Part shown: positions 20,948-29,297 of the stretch, in pieces
Position numbering within the stretch: the first letter of the stretch is position 1
How the letters are laid out: each line of letters starts with the position of its first letter
Assembly: GCF_035918395.1 (NCBI RefSeq)
Contig: NZ_CP142362.1
Span: 2,827,501-2,891,500, forward strand
Source of the DNA: Mycolicibacterium sp. ND9-15
GTDB taxonomy: Bacteria; Actinomycetota; Actinomycetes; Mycobacteriales; Mycobacteriaceae
Direction of reading: 5' to 3'
DNA: 64,000 bases
Notes under the pieces: model-generated
Seen by the model: only the letters and a program-made list of their open reading frames with translations
Databases searched by the model: none
Told to the model about the DNA's origin: nothing
Position numbers and translations under genes: made by a program

Positions 20948-22186
20948 CTAAACCCCGAACAGCTGCATTCCCAACCACAGTCCCACAACCGATGCCACCA
21001 GCGTGACCGGCACCGTGCACAGCCCGATACGGCTGAACTCCACTGGGCCGGTTGCGATCTCGCGTCGCACGACACCCCGCCAGAGCAGATTGGCCAGCGA
21101 ACCGATGTAGGTCAGGTTCGGGCCGATGTTCACTCCGATCAGCACCGCCAATACGGCCCCGGGTCCCGCTGCCGACACCAGCGGCAGCAGCACCAACACG
21201 GCGGGCAGATTGTTGACCGCGTTCGACAGCACAGCGGCGACGGCCGCGATCCCGAGCAGGGCCGGCAGGCTTTGGCCGGTCGGCAGCACGCCCTGCATCG
21301 CGGTGTCCAGACCGTTGACCATCACGGCGTCGACCACGACGCCCAGGCACAGAACGAACACCAGGAACGGGAGGTCCGCGGCCGCAACGAGGCGGGTCAC
21401 CGTGCCGCTTCGCCGGACCAGGCTCCGCCCGCCGAGCACCAAGACGCCGCCGAGCGCCGCCCAGGCCGGCGACACACCGAGTATCGAGGCGGCGACGAAG
21501 CCGGCCAGGGTCAGGCCCAGCACGACAAGGGCAAACACCGGTACGTGTACTGCCTGGTCCGCGACGCGCTGAGTGGCAACCGACAGTTCACGCTTGAAAA
21601 GCCAACGCAGCAGGATGAATTCGACTACGATGGCCGCCAGCCACGGCAGCGTCATGAGCGCGGCGAAACGTAGGAACGAGATGCCTGCGGCGGCGAAGGC
21701 CAACAGGTTGGTCAGGTTCGACACCGGCAACAGCAGCGACGCGCTGTTGGCCAGGTGCGCGGTCGCGTAGGCATGCGGTGTGGCGGGAACCGACAGCATG
21801 CGCGTCGTCGCCAGCACGACGGGCGTTAGCAACAGCACGGTGGCGTCCAGGCTCAGGATTGCCGTTGTGGCCGCCGCGATTGCGAATATCGTTGCCATCA
21901 GGCGGTTCTGATTCCCCGCGGCGGCGTGTGCCATCACCGCTCCCGCCGCGCGGAACACCCCCTCGTCGGCGCACAGCCGCGCCAACACCAGAACCGCCGC
22001 CAGAAACCCGACCACCGGCAGCAGCCGGCCGGCCTCCGCGGCCGCTTCCGCCGGGGCGATGACCCCGGCAGCGATCAGCAGCCCAGCCGCGGGGACCGCC
22101 ACCACGGCTTCCGGCCACCTGTGCGGGCGGGCGACCGCGAACGCCAACACGACCGCCAACGCGGTCAGCGCAAGGGTCAGAGCCAC
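20948..22186 (-). CDS. arsB2: ArsB/NhaD-family ion transporter
   Basis: 412-aa polytopic membrane protein with about 10-12 helices, orthologous to M. tuberculosis ArsB2 (Rv3578). It has the internal repeat typical of the IT superfamily: SNLTNLLAFAA in the first half and NNLPAVLVLLP with GVNIGPNLTYIGSLANLLW in the second. The latter is the substrate-site signature shared with ArsB. Whether it exports arsenite is not shown; no arsR or arsC is nearby. The GTG at 22186 matches the family start and overlaps the end of the upstream metallo-beta-lactamase-fold gene by 10 bp. It converges with rlmB with a 6-bp gap. Confidence 0.85.
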   Translation of the reverse strand: MALTLALTALAVVLAFAVARPHRWPEAVVAVPAAGLLIAAGVIAPAEAAAEAGRLLPVVGFLAAVLVLARLCADEGVFRAAGAVMAHAAAGNQNRLMATIFAIAAATTAILSLDATVLLLTPVVLATTRMLSVPATPHAYATAHLANSASLLLPVSNLTNLLAFAAAGISFLRFAALMTLPWLAAIVVEFILLRWLFKRELSVATQRVADQAVHVPVFALVVLGLTLAGFVAASILGVSPAWAALGGVLVLGGRSLVRRSGTVTRLVAAADLPFLVFVLCLGVVVDAVMVNGLDTAMQGVLPTGQSLPALLGIAAVAAVLSNAVNNLPAVLVLLPLVSAAGPGAVLAVLIGVNIGPNLTYIGSLANLLWRGVVRREIATGPVEFSRIGLCTVPVTLVASVVGLWLGMQLFGV

Positions 22187-23097
22187 GGATTGGCGGGCTG
22201 CCAGAGCGTGGGCAGGTGCAGCGCGACGCCGTCGTCTTCGGCCAGCCGCGACAACACGCGGATGGACACGTCGAGGTCGTCGGCGGCGTACGGGAGCGCG
22301 CGCAGGGGTTTGTACAGCGGACGAAAGAAGTCGTCCCAGTGGATGAGCACGACGCGGCGTGCGCGCACCGTCCGCACCGTCTCCTGCCAGTAGTCGACGA
22401 GGTAGCGCTCCGGTTGTAGACCGAGTTGGCCCACCCCGAGGTACACCACGTCGGCTTGCCGTCCGGCCAGTGCGCCGGAAACGAATCCCGCGCTGCCGAC
22501 CACCAGCAGGCGCCGATCCGACGGACGGTGGTGAACCAGCGTCGACCATGCCTCGCCGCACCGGTACGCCGACACCTTGACCGGCGGTACGACCGGCGTG
22601 GCGATGGAACCGGGGAACCGATCGGGTGGGCAGTGCGACCCCACGATGAGCGTGACGTCGTAGGCGCCGAGGCGAATCGGGTCACCGGGATCGGCCACGA
22701 CGAGGCGGTCCTCCGGGAGCCCGTGGCCGCGGCCGACATGGGCGGCCGATTGGCCGCCGACGATGCGCGCACCGGTCCGCTCGGCGACCACCGCGCTGTC
22801 CATTGCATGGTCGTAGTGAGTGTGTACCGGTAGGACGGCCTCCAATTGCTCGATGCGCAGCCGGGCCAGGCAGCCGTCGATCCGCGGTTCCGACGGCGCC
22901 AGTCGCCGCAGCCCGATATGGCGCAAGCTGGGGCGCGAGAAGAAACCGTCGGTCAGCACCGCCGATTCGCCGTCGTCGATCAGCAGCGTGGTGACGCCTG
23001 CCCAGGTGACCGTCAGAGGTGTGCTCGGTGTCGCCCGCGGTGCGTCGAAGTAGCGTTGGTAATCGGTCAGGTCCGGCCGGCCGAGCTTCAGACGCAT
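22177..23097 (-). CDS. Metallo-beta-lactamase-fold hydrolase (UPF0173/RomA-like)
   Basis: 306 aa. It has the zinc-binding motif HTHYDHAMD (HxHxDH) about 110 residues in, with further His/Asp ligands along VGSHCPPDRF and VVLIHWDDFF. It resembles Rv3577 and the NAPE-PLD/RomA group of predicted phosphodiesterases; the substrate is unknown. ATG 23097 (MRLKLGRPDLTDYQRYFD) is used; the longer open frame has no homology upstream. Its end overlaps the start of arsB2, so they form a two-gene unit. Confidence 0.8.
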   Translation of the reverse strand: MRLKLGRPDLTDYQRYFDAPRATPSTPLTVTWAGVTTLLIDDGESAVLTDGFFSRPSLRHIGLRRLAPSEPRIDGCLARLRIEQLEAVLPVHTHYDHAMDSAVVAERTGARIVGGQSAAHVGRGHGLPEDRLVVADPGDPIRLGAYDVTLIVGSHCPPDRFPGSIATPVVPPVKVSAYRCGEAWSTLVHHRPSDRRLLVVGSAGFVSGALAGRQADVVYLGVGQLGLQPERYLVDYWQETVRTVRARRVVLIHWDDFFRPLYKPLRALPYAADDLDVSIRVLSRLAEDDGVALHLPTLWQPANPWL

Positions 23098-23206
23098 AGC
23101 GCCAACCTTAGAGGCGTCGGCTCCGCGGGTTTCGCGATCGCTGTGACGTGCGGGGTTGGCGGTCGGTCGAAGCGCGGGTCCAAATGCCTGGACCGTGCGT
23201 TGCGAC

Positions 23207-23965
23207 TCAGATGAAGGGGGCGATCTCGACGCCCTCGGCGAGCAGCCGTTCGCGCACCACCGTCGCAATCTGTACGGCGCCCGGCGAATCCCCGTGCACG
23301 CAAATCGAATCGACCGTGATCGGGATCGTCGAGCCGTCGACCGCATCGACGCGTCCGGACAACACCATCGACGCGATGCGGTCGGCGATGACGTCCGTGT
23401 CGTGCAGGACCGCACCGCGGTGGCGGCGGTCCACCAGCTGGCCGTCCGCTCGGTACGCCCGGTCGGCGAACGCCTCGGGCACCGTGCGCAACCCGAGTTG
23501 CTCGGCCTCGCGGAAGAACGCCGATCCCGCCAGCCCGAGCACCGGGAGGCCGGGATCGGTGGCGTGCACCGCTTCGGCGACCGCCCGTGCCTGGTCGGTG
23601 TTGGTCACGATCGCGAAGTAAAGCGCCCCATGGGGTTTGACGTATCGCACGATGGTGCCGGCGGTGTGTGCGATGGCCTGCAGCGCGCCGATCTGGTAGA
23701 TCACGTCGGCCTTGAGGTCCTCGGGGGTGGCGTCGAGGAACCGCCGGCCGAACCCGGGCAGATCGCGGTAACTCACCTGCGCGCCGACGCGCACATCGCG
23801 TTCGGCCGCCGCGCGGCACGTCCGCAGCAGCAGGGCGGGATCACCGGCGTGGAAACCGCAGGCGACGTTGGCGCTGGTGACGATGTCTAGCATGGCTTCG
23901 TCGTCGCCGAGGCGCCACACGCCGAAACCCTCGCCGAGGTCGGCGTTCATATCGACCGTGCTCAC
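23207..23965 (-). CDS. pxpA: 5-oxoprolinase subunit A (LamB/YcsF family)
   Basis: 252-aa PxpA, which with PxpB and PxpC cleaves 5-oxoproline to glutamate. The family signature is clear: VDMNADLGEGFG at the N-terminus, then ANVACGFHAGDP, GAQVSYRDLPGFGRR, VKPHGALY and ICVHGDSPGAV near the C-terminus. The GTG start at 23965 overlaps the bluB stop by 4 bp, so it is coupled to bluB; ATG 23950 is an alternative that would start directly at MNADLGEG. The partner pxpB/pxpC genes are not in this window. Confidence 0.9.
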   Translation of the reverse strand: MSTVDMNADLGEGFGVWRLGDDEAMLDIVTSANVACGFHAGDPALLLRTCRAAAERDVRVGAQVSYRDLPGFGRRFLDATPEDLKADVIYQIGALQAIAHTAGTIVRYVKPHGALYFAIVTNTDQARAVAEAVHATDPGLPVLGLAGSAFFREAEQLGLRTVPEAFADRAYRADGQLVDRRHRGAVLHDTDVIADRIASMVLSGRVDAVDGSTIPITVDSICVHGDSPGAVQIATVVRERLLAEGVEIAPFI

Positions 23966-24633
23966 GTCGGGAGCCCAGCGTCCGTCGACGACGGCCAACG
24001 GTTCTCCGCGACGAACTCGGTCAGTGGGCGTCCGAGCGCCCATTCGTCGATCTCCAACTGAGGGCGTTCGGGAAACTCCGGTACCGGTCCCAGGCACAGG
24101 ATCGCAACTGGCTCAGCGCCATCCGGCATGTACAGCAATTCTGCGAGTGCTGCCGGTTCGAAAATCGAGACCCACCCCATGCCCAGGCCCTCGGCCCGGG
24201 CGGCCAGCCACAGGTTCTGGATCGCGCATGAGACCGACGCCAGGTCCATCTGCGGCAGCGTGCGGCGCCCGAACACATGGCGTTGTCTACCGTCGCCGAG
24301 TGCGACGACGAAGAGTTCGGCACACTGCAGAATGCCTTCCACCTTGAGCGCCAGAAACTCTGCACCGCGTGCGCCCAGCGCCTCGGCGGTGCGCAATCGC
24401 TCCTCGTCGACGAGGTCGTGGATGCCTCGCCGTAACCGGTCGTCGGTGATCCGGATGAATCGCCAGGGCTGCATGAGGCCCACGCTGGGCGCGGCGTGCG
24501 CGGCCTGCAGCAACCGGGCCAGCACATCGTCGGGCACCGCGGCCTCGGCCACGAACCGGCGCATGTCGCGGCGTTCGGCGATCACCCGGTAGACCGCCCG
24601 GCGTTCCCCGACGTCGAACGCATGCTGGCTCAC
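23962..24633 (-). CDS. bluB: 5,6-dimethylbenzimidazole synthase BluB
   Basis: 223-aa flavin destructase of the nitroreductase fold that converts FMN to DMB, the lower ligand of vitamin B12, in an oxygen-dependent reaction. It carries the BluB signatures RRDMRRFV, AAHAAPSVGLMQPWRF and GLGMGWVSIF, which separate it from ordinary nitroreductases. It is the second B12-related gene in the window after the cbtBA riboswitch operon. It heads a bluB-pxpA unit and is divergent from a metal ABC transporter operon. Confidence 0.9.
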   Translation of the reverse strand: MSQHAFDVGERRAVYRVIAERRDMRRFVAEAAVPDDVLARLLQAAHAAPSVGLMQPWRFIRITDDRLRRGIHDLVDEERLRTAEALGARGAEFLALKVEGILQCAELFVVALGDGRQRHVFGRRTLPQMDLASVSCAIQNLWLAARAEGLGMGWVSIFEPAALAELLYMPDGAEPVAILCLGPVPEFPERPQLEIDEWALGRPLTEFVAENRWPSSTDAGLPT

Positions 24634-24702
24634 GCGGTCAGCTTAAGCGTCGGCGACGATCACACGGGGCGGGCTCCGCGGTCCGAAAAGGCGCACCCTA
24701 TT

Positions 24703-24721
24703 GGAAACGGTTATCGTTATC
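24703..24721. promoter_or_regulatory. Candidate Zur/Fur-family operator
   Basis: Imperfect palindrome GGAAACG-GTTAT-CGTTATC (5 of 7 arm bases pair), resembling mycobacterial Zur/Fur-type boxes. It ends 6 bp before the ATG of the substrate-binding protein gene, so a repressor bound there would block transcription of the ABC operon. The assignment rests on position and sequence shape only. Confidence 0.45.
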
Positions 24722-24727
24722 GGCGTG

Positions 24728-25651
24728 ATGAGTCTCCGGATCGCGCGCGGCATCGCCGCCGGTGCGCTGCTCGCCGCGCCATGGGGCCCCGCGGCATGCG
24801 CCGGCGGGGACGATCGGGCCCCGGAGACGGGCGTCGCTCAGTGTCCGGCCCGGCCGGTCGACGTGGTCGTCAGTGTCGACCAATGGGGCGACCTCGTCTC
24901 CAGACTCGGGGGCGCCTGCGCGAATGTCACCACGGTGCTGGCCGGTTCGTCGGCCAATCCCCACGACTTCGAACCCTCGCCCGCGGATGCGGCGAAGTTC
25001 GAGGGTGCCCAACTCGTGGTTCTCAACGGCGGCCACTACGACGAATGGGCGGCCAAACTCGCCGCCAGTACGGCACCGAATGTGCCGATCGTTGACGCGG
25101 TCGTCGTCAGCGGCGGCGAAGTGAATCCGCATGCCTGGTACAACCCCCGGTCGGTAACGGCTGTCGTCGACGCGGTCAGTGCTCGACTACGCCAACTCGC
25201 GCCGGATGCGGCGGGTTATTTCGACGAACGTCGCGTCGCGCTCGGCGAGGCCCTCAAGCCGTACGATGAGCTCATCGACTCCATCAAGGCCAGTGTCACC
25301 GGCAAAGCCTATGCCGCGACCGAGACCTCGTTCGACGACATGGGCGCGGCACTCGGCTTGACCAACCGCACCCCCCGTGGTTATCAGGTGGCGTCGGCCA
25401 GCGACTCCGAGCCCTCGCCCGCCGATTTCGATGCATTCCTGCGTCTGCTCGGTGACCGCGGCGTCGACGTGCTGATCTACAACGTGCAGACCGAAGGTGC
25501 TGTCCCACAACAGCTTCGAGCCACCGCCGAGCAGGCGGGGGTTCCGGTGGTCGAGATCACGGAGACCGTCCCGCCGGATGCCGACTCATTCGAGAGTTGG
25601 CAGGTGAACCAGTTGACCGCACTCGGCGAGGCGCTCGGTGTCGCAACCTGA
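24728..25651 (+). CDS. Metal ABC transporter substrate-binding lipoprotein (ZnuA/MntC-like)
   Basis: 307-aa cluster A-I solute-binding protein for Zn2+ or Mn2+, exported as a probable lipoprotein (PAAC lipobox near residue 23). Ligand regions in order: ANPHDFEPSPAD (His), VNPHAWYNPRSV (His), AATETSFDDMG (Glu where Zn-type proteins have His), and DADSFESW (Asp). The long His-rich loop of ZnuA is absent. The Glu points to the manganese-type site of PsaA/MntC, while the upstream operator looks Zur-like, so the metal is unresolved. GTG 24725 is an alternative start. The ATPase gene overlaps its end. Confidence 0.85.
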   Translation: MSLRIARGIAAGALLAAPWGPAACAGGDDRAPETGVAQCPARPVDVVVSVDQWGDLVSRLGGACANVTTVLAGSSANPHDFEPSPADAAKFEGAQLVVLNGGHYDEWAAKLAASTAPNVPIVDAVVVSGGEVNPHAWYNPRSVTAVVDAVSARLRQLAPDAAGYFDERRVALGEALKPYDELIDSIKASVTGKAYAATETSFDDMGAALGLTNRTPRGYQVASASDSEPSPADFDAFLRLLGDRGVDVLIYNVQTEGAVPQQLRATAEQAGVPVVEITETVPPDADSFESWQVNQLTALGEALGVAT

Positions 25652-26423
25652 TGCGGAAACCGCTGCCGCGGCGCTCGCGCTCGAAGACGTCAGCGCCGCG
25701 CGCGGCGGGCGGCTGATCTGGTCGGAGGCGACGTTCGAGGTGCCCGCGGGCGGCATCGTCGCCGTCATCGGATCGAACGGAACGGGCAAGACGACGCTGC
25801 TGCAGATCGTGCTCGGCCTGGTGCCGCCGGCGTCGGGACACGTCCGAGTCTTCGGCCAGCCGCCCGGCACGCTCAACAAGACGATCGGCTATGTCCCCCA
25901 GTACTACGCGTCGGCGTCCGGTGAGGCGATCCGCGCCCGCGATGCCGTGATGCTCGGCCTGATCGGGCACCGATGGGGTATCGGCTGGCCGAGCCGCGAG
26001 GACAACCGTCGCGTGGACGAGGTGCTGGCCGCCGTCGACGCCACGGCGGTCGGACGCAAGCGGTTGTCCCAACTCTCCGGCGGCCAACGGCAGAGGGTCG
26101 CACTGGCCGAGGCGCTCGTCTCCAAGCCCCGGATGCTGATCCTGGACGAACCGCTGGCCGGGCTGGACCTGCGCAGCCAACGCGAGATCGTCGGCGTGCT
26201 CGAGCGGATCAACAAGGAGTTCGGCGTGACGATCCTCGTCGTCGCCCATGACCTCAACCCGCTGCTGGGCGTCCTGGACAGCGCGATCTATCTGCTCGAC
26301 GGACACGCGCACTTCGACACCCTCGGCGGTGTCGTCGACGAGACGCTGCTGAGCCATCTCTACGGCACCCGGGTGGAAGTCGTGCACACGCCGCAGGGCG
26401 AGCTGTACGTGCGGGGTACGTGA
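25638..26423 (+). CDS. znuC: Metal ABC transporter ATP-binding protein
   Basis: 261-aa ABC ATPase with Walker A GSNGTGKTT (about 44-52), signature LSGGQRQRVALAEAL, Walker B MLILDEPLAGLD and switch His (VVAHDLNP). It energises uptake of the metal bound by the preceding lipoprotein. The GTG start overlaps the end of the substrate-binding gene by 14 bp and its own end overlaps the permease start, so the three genes are one operon. The name znuC is by family; the metal may be Zn or Mn. Confidence 0.85.
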   Translation: MSQPDAETAAAALALEDVSAARGGRLIWSEATFEVPAGGIVAVIGSNGTGKTTLLQIVLGLVPPASGHVRVFGQPPGTLNKTIGYVPQYYASASGEAIRARDAVMLGLIGHRWGIGWPSREDNRRVDEVLAAVDATAVGRKRLSQLSGGQRQRVALAEALVSKPRMLILDEPLAGLDLRSQREIVGVLERINKEFGVTILVVAHDLNPLLGVLDSAIYLLDGHAHFDTLGGVVDETLLSHLYGTRVEVVHTPQGELYVRGT

Positions 26424-27289
26424 TGAATACGACCATCGTCGCGCTTGGCTACCAAGAGAATTGGTGGCACATCGTGACCTCGGCGTTCATGCGCAACGCG
26501 TTGATCGGCGGCACGATCGTCGCACTCGCGGCCGGTCTCATCGGTTACTTCGTCGTCGTGCGCAACACGGCTTTCGCCGCCCATGCGCTCGCCCACATCG
26601 GGCTGCCCGGCGCGACGGGCGCGGTCTTGGTGGGCGTCCCGGTCACGCTGGGGCTCGGCGTGTTCTGCATCGGCGGCGCATTGGTGATCGGTGCGCTGGG
26701 CCGTCGAGCGGCCGACCGCGAAGTGGCGACCGGCACCGTGCTGGCGATGGCGACCGGCCTCGGGTTGTTCTTCAACTCGCTGGCGACCAAGAGCACGAGC
26801 ACGATGACCAACGTGCTGTTCGGCAATCTGTTGGCTGTCTCCAAGCAGCAGATCACGACGTTCGCGGTGCTGCTGGTTGTGCTGGCGCTGTGCGTCACGA
26901 TGATCTACCGGCCGCTGCTGTTCACGTCGGTCAACGCTCAGGTGGCCGACGCGAGAGGAGTGCCGGTGCGGGCCTTGTCGGTGACGTTCATGGCACTTCT
27001 CGGTCTCGCGGTGACGATGGCGGTGCAGGCGGTCGGCACGCTTCTGCTGTTCGCGCTCGTGGTCACACCCGCCGCCGCGGCGATCATGCTGACACCGCGA
27101 CCGGGCAGCGCGATCGCGCTGTCCACCGGGTTCAGCCTGGTCTCGGTGTGGGCGGGGCTTACCCTTTCGGCGATGTTCAACGCGCCGCCCAGCTTCGTGA
27201 TCGTCACCATCGCATGCAGCGTCTGGGCGGTGGTGTGGGCAGCGCAGCGGGGTCTTCGGCAAACCGCCGATCGAGTGCTGATCACTTAA
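26423..27289 (+). CDS. znuB: Metal ABC transporter permease (ABC-3 family)
   Basis: 288-aa integral membrane permease of the ABC-3 family with about 8 helices and the conserved coupling region (FFVVVRNTAFAAHALAHIGLPG-like loop near 45-65, then GNLLAVS). It forms the channel for the zinc/manganese-type transporter. The ATG at 26423 overlaps the znuC stop by one base; GTG 26420 is an alternative that overlaps by four. The lacI-type gene starts 32 bp later but with its own ribosome-binding site. Confidence 0.85.
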   Translation: MNTTIVALGYQENWWHIVTSAFMRNALIGGTIVALAAGLIGYFVVVRNTAFAAHALAHIGLPGATGAVLVGVPVTLGLGVFCIGGALVIGALGRRAADREVATGTVLAMATGLGLFFNSLATKSTSTMTNVLFGNLLAVSKQQITTFAVLLVVLALCVTMIYRPLLFTSVNAQVADARGVPVRALSVTFMALLGLAVTMAVQAVGTLLLFALVVTPAAAAIMLTPRPGSAIALSTGFSLVSVWAGLTLSAMFNAPPSFVIVTIACSVWAVVWAAQRGLRQTADRVLIT

Positions 27290-27321
27290 CCGGAGGGCCG
27301 GTTCGGCTACGCTCAGGGAGC

Positions 27322-28422
27322 ATGCCGAGGAGTCCCACGCCCAGACGGCGGGCCACCCTGGCTTCTCTGGCGGCGGAGCTGAAGGTTTCGCGCACGACGA
27401 TCTCCAACGCCTACAACCGGCCGGACCAGTTGTCGGCGGAACTTCGTGAGCGGGTGCTGGCCACGGCGAAGCGACTCGGATACGCCGGCCCGGACCCGGT
27501 GGCGCGCTCGCTGCGCACCCGCAAGGCCGGTGCGATCGGCCTGATGATCACCGAACCGCTCAACTACTCGTTCAGCGATCCGGCCGCGCTCGATTTCGTT
27601 GCCGGGTTGGCGGAGTCGTGTGAAGAGGCGGGGCAGGGACTGCTTTTGGTCGCGATCGGTCCCAACCGCAGTGTCAGCGACGGTGCCGCCGCGATACTGG
27701 CGGCGGGGGTGGACGGTTTCGCGGTCTACTCCGCCTCCGACGACGACCCGTATCTCGCGTTCGTCCAGCAGCGGCATCTCCCGATGGTGGTGGTCGACCA
27801 GCCCAAGGATCTGCCGGGAGCCTCCCGAGTCTGCATCGATGATCGTGCGGCGATGCGCAGCCTCGCCGAACATGTTGTGCAGCTTGGCCATCGGGAGATC
27901 GGCCTGCTGACCATGAAGCTCGGCCGCGACAAGCCGCACGGCGCAGAGGGGCCGACCATCGCCGAGCCCGACCGCTTGCAGACACCGCACTTCCACGTAC
28001 AGCGGGAGCGTATCGCCGGAGTGCGGGATGCGTTGAGCGCGGCCGGACTCGACCCGGAATCGCTGACCGTGGTGGAAAGCTATGAGCACTCGGCTGTTTC
28101 GGGTGGAGCGGCCGCCGAAGTCGCGCTCGACGCCAACCCGCGGCTGACGGCGCTGATGTGCACCGCGGACGTACTGGCGCTGTCGGCGATGGATTACTTA
28201 CGGGCGCGGGGAATATACGTTCCCGGGCAGATGACGGTCACCGGTTTCGACGGAGTGCCCGAGGCGCTGCAGCGTGGCCTTGCCACCGTCATCCAGCCCA
28301 GCATCGAAAAGGGCCGTCGTACAGGACGACTGCTACATCACCCGCCACGATCGGGATTGCCGGTGGTCGAGGTGCTCGAGACCGAAGTGGTCCGCGGCCG
28401 CACCGCGGGCCCGCCCGCCTAG
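27322..28422 (+). CDS. LacI family transcriptional regulator
   Basis: 366-aa regulator, orthologous in position to Rv3575c. It has an N-terminal LacI HTH (TLASLAAELKVSRTTISNAYN, about 13-33) with hinge region, then a periplasmic-binding-protein-like ligand domain (AGAIGLMITEP..., MTVTGFDGVPEA). Ligand unknown. ATG 27322 is preceded by GGGAG. It is convergent with kstR and the two stop codons share three bases (28419-28422), so no terminator separates them. Confidence 0.88.
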   Translation: MPRSPTPRRRATLASLAAELKVSRTTISNAYNRPDQLSAELRERVLATAKRLGYAGPDPVARSLRTRKAGAIGLMITEPLNYSFSDPAALDFVAGLAESCEEAGQGLLLVAIGPNRSVSDGAAAILAAGVDGFAVYSASDDDPYLAFVQQRHLPMVVVDQPKDLPGASRVCIDDRAAMRSLAEHVVQLGHREIGLLTMKLGRDKPHGAEGPTIAEPDRLQTPHFHVQRERIAGVRDALSAAGLDPESLTVVESYEHSAVSGGAAAEVALDANPRLTALMCTADVLALSAMDYLRARGIYVPGQMTVTGFDGVPEALQRGLATVIQPSIEKGRRTGRLLHHPPRSGLPVVEVLETEVVRGRTAGPPA

Positions 28423-29099
28423 ATCTTGGGGTGCGCTCCGTCGCCGATCAGCAACCGCACCGCGAGGTCCAGTCGCTTGGAGACGTCGGTCGCCGAGGCG
28501 CGCCGCGTCAACCAGGCGAGCAGGTTCGACAGCCAGACGTCGGAGATGACCCGGGCGATGTGGTACTGGTCCTCGGTCGGCTCGCCGTCGCTCATGGCGC
28601 GGGCGAACATCGAGTCCATCAGCTTGCCGACGTGGTCGACCTCACCCGCCGCGGACGCGTCGGCGAAGACGAACGCGCGTGTCATGGCCTCGGTCAGCAG
28701 CGGATTGCGCTGCATCGCACGGTTGAGCTTGCCCACCATGATGTTCAATCGCTCATAGGGCGTGCCGCCGGACAGCGACGCGCGGTCGGTCTTGGCGTCG
28801 ATCCGCTCGAACTCGCGGCCCAACGCGGAGACCAGCAGATGAACCTTCGACGGGAAGTACCGATAGAGGGTGCCGACCGCGACGTCGGCCCGTTCGGCCA
28901 CAGCGCGCATCTGAACGGCTTCGTAGCCGCCCTTGGAGGCGATCGCCAGCGTGGCGTCCAGGATGCGCTTGCGACGTTCGCGTTGAGCTTCGGAGCCGAG
29001 CTCGGACTCGGAAAGGACCGCTACGTTCATCACCTGGCGCGGTCGAGACTCCGACCCCGAACCCGGGCTGGCGGGCGCTGGCTGAGATGGGCCAGACAT
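28419..29099 (-). CDS. kstR: TetR repressor of cholesterol catabolism KstR
   Basis: TetR-family repressor that controls the large KstR regulon (cholesterol uptake, side-chain and A/B-ring degradation) and is induced by 3-oxo-4-cholestenoyl-CoA-type ligands. The body is nearly identical to M. tuberculosis KstR: HTH AVQMRAVAERADVAVGTLYRYF, then the ligand domain (NPLLTEAMTRAFVFADASAA). ATG 29099 gives 226 aa with AAGGAG upstream; ATG 29030 (MNVAVLSESELG) would match the shorter M. tuberculosis start. It is divergent from fadE34 with a KstR box between them, so it is autoregulated. Confidence 0.96.
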   Translation of the reverse strand: MSGPSQPAPASPGSGSESRPRQVMNVAVLSESELGSEAQRERRKRILDATLAIASKGGYEAVQMRAVAERADVAVGTLYRYFPSKVHLLVSALGREFERIDAKTDRASLSGGTPYERLNIMVGKLNRAMQRNPLLTEAMTRAFVFADASAAGEVDHVGKLMDSMFARAMSDGEPTEDQYHIARVISDVWLSNLLAWLTRRASATDVSKRLDLAVRLLIGDGAHPKI

Positions 29100-29241
29100 G
29101 CGGCGGGCAACTCCTTCACGATGCGGTCTCGCTGGAAACGATACGCATGCCGATCCTCTTCTTCTCACCTCGACGCCCACGGTGGCACCGAGGTGTCCTG
29201 CTGTAATGCCGTTCGACTTGACGGTCGATCGCTGGCACTAT

Positions 29242-29255
29242 TAGAACACGTTCTA
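29242..29255. promoter_or_regulatory. KstR operator between kstR and fadE34
   Basis: TAGAAC-AC-GTTCTA matches the KstR consensus TnnAACnnGTTnnA at every fixed position, with perfect 6-bp arms. It lies 143 bp upstream of kstR and 43 bp upstream of fadE34, so one site can repress both divergent promoters. Confidence 0.95.
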
Positions 29256-29297
29256 GTGAGGAGCACCGCCTTCTCACCCGATCGCTAGGAGTGGACG

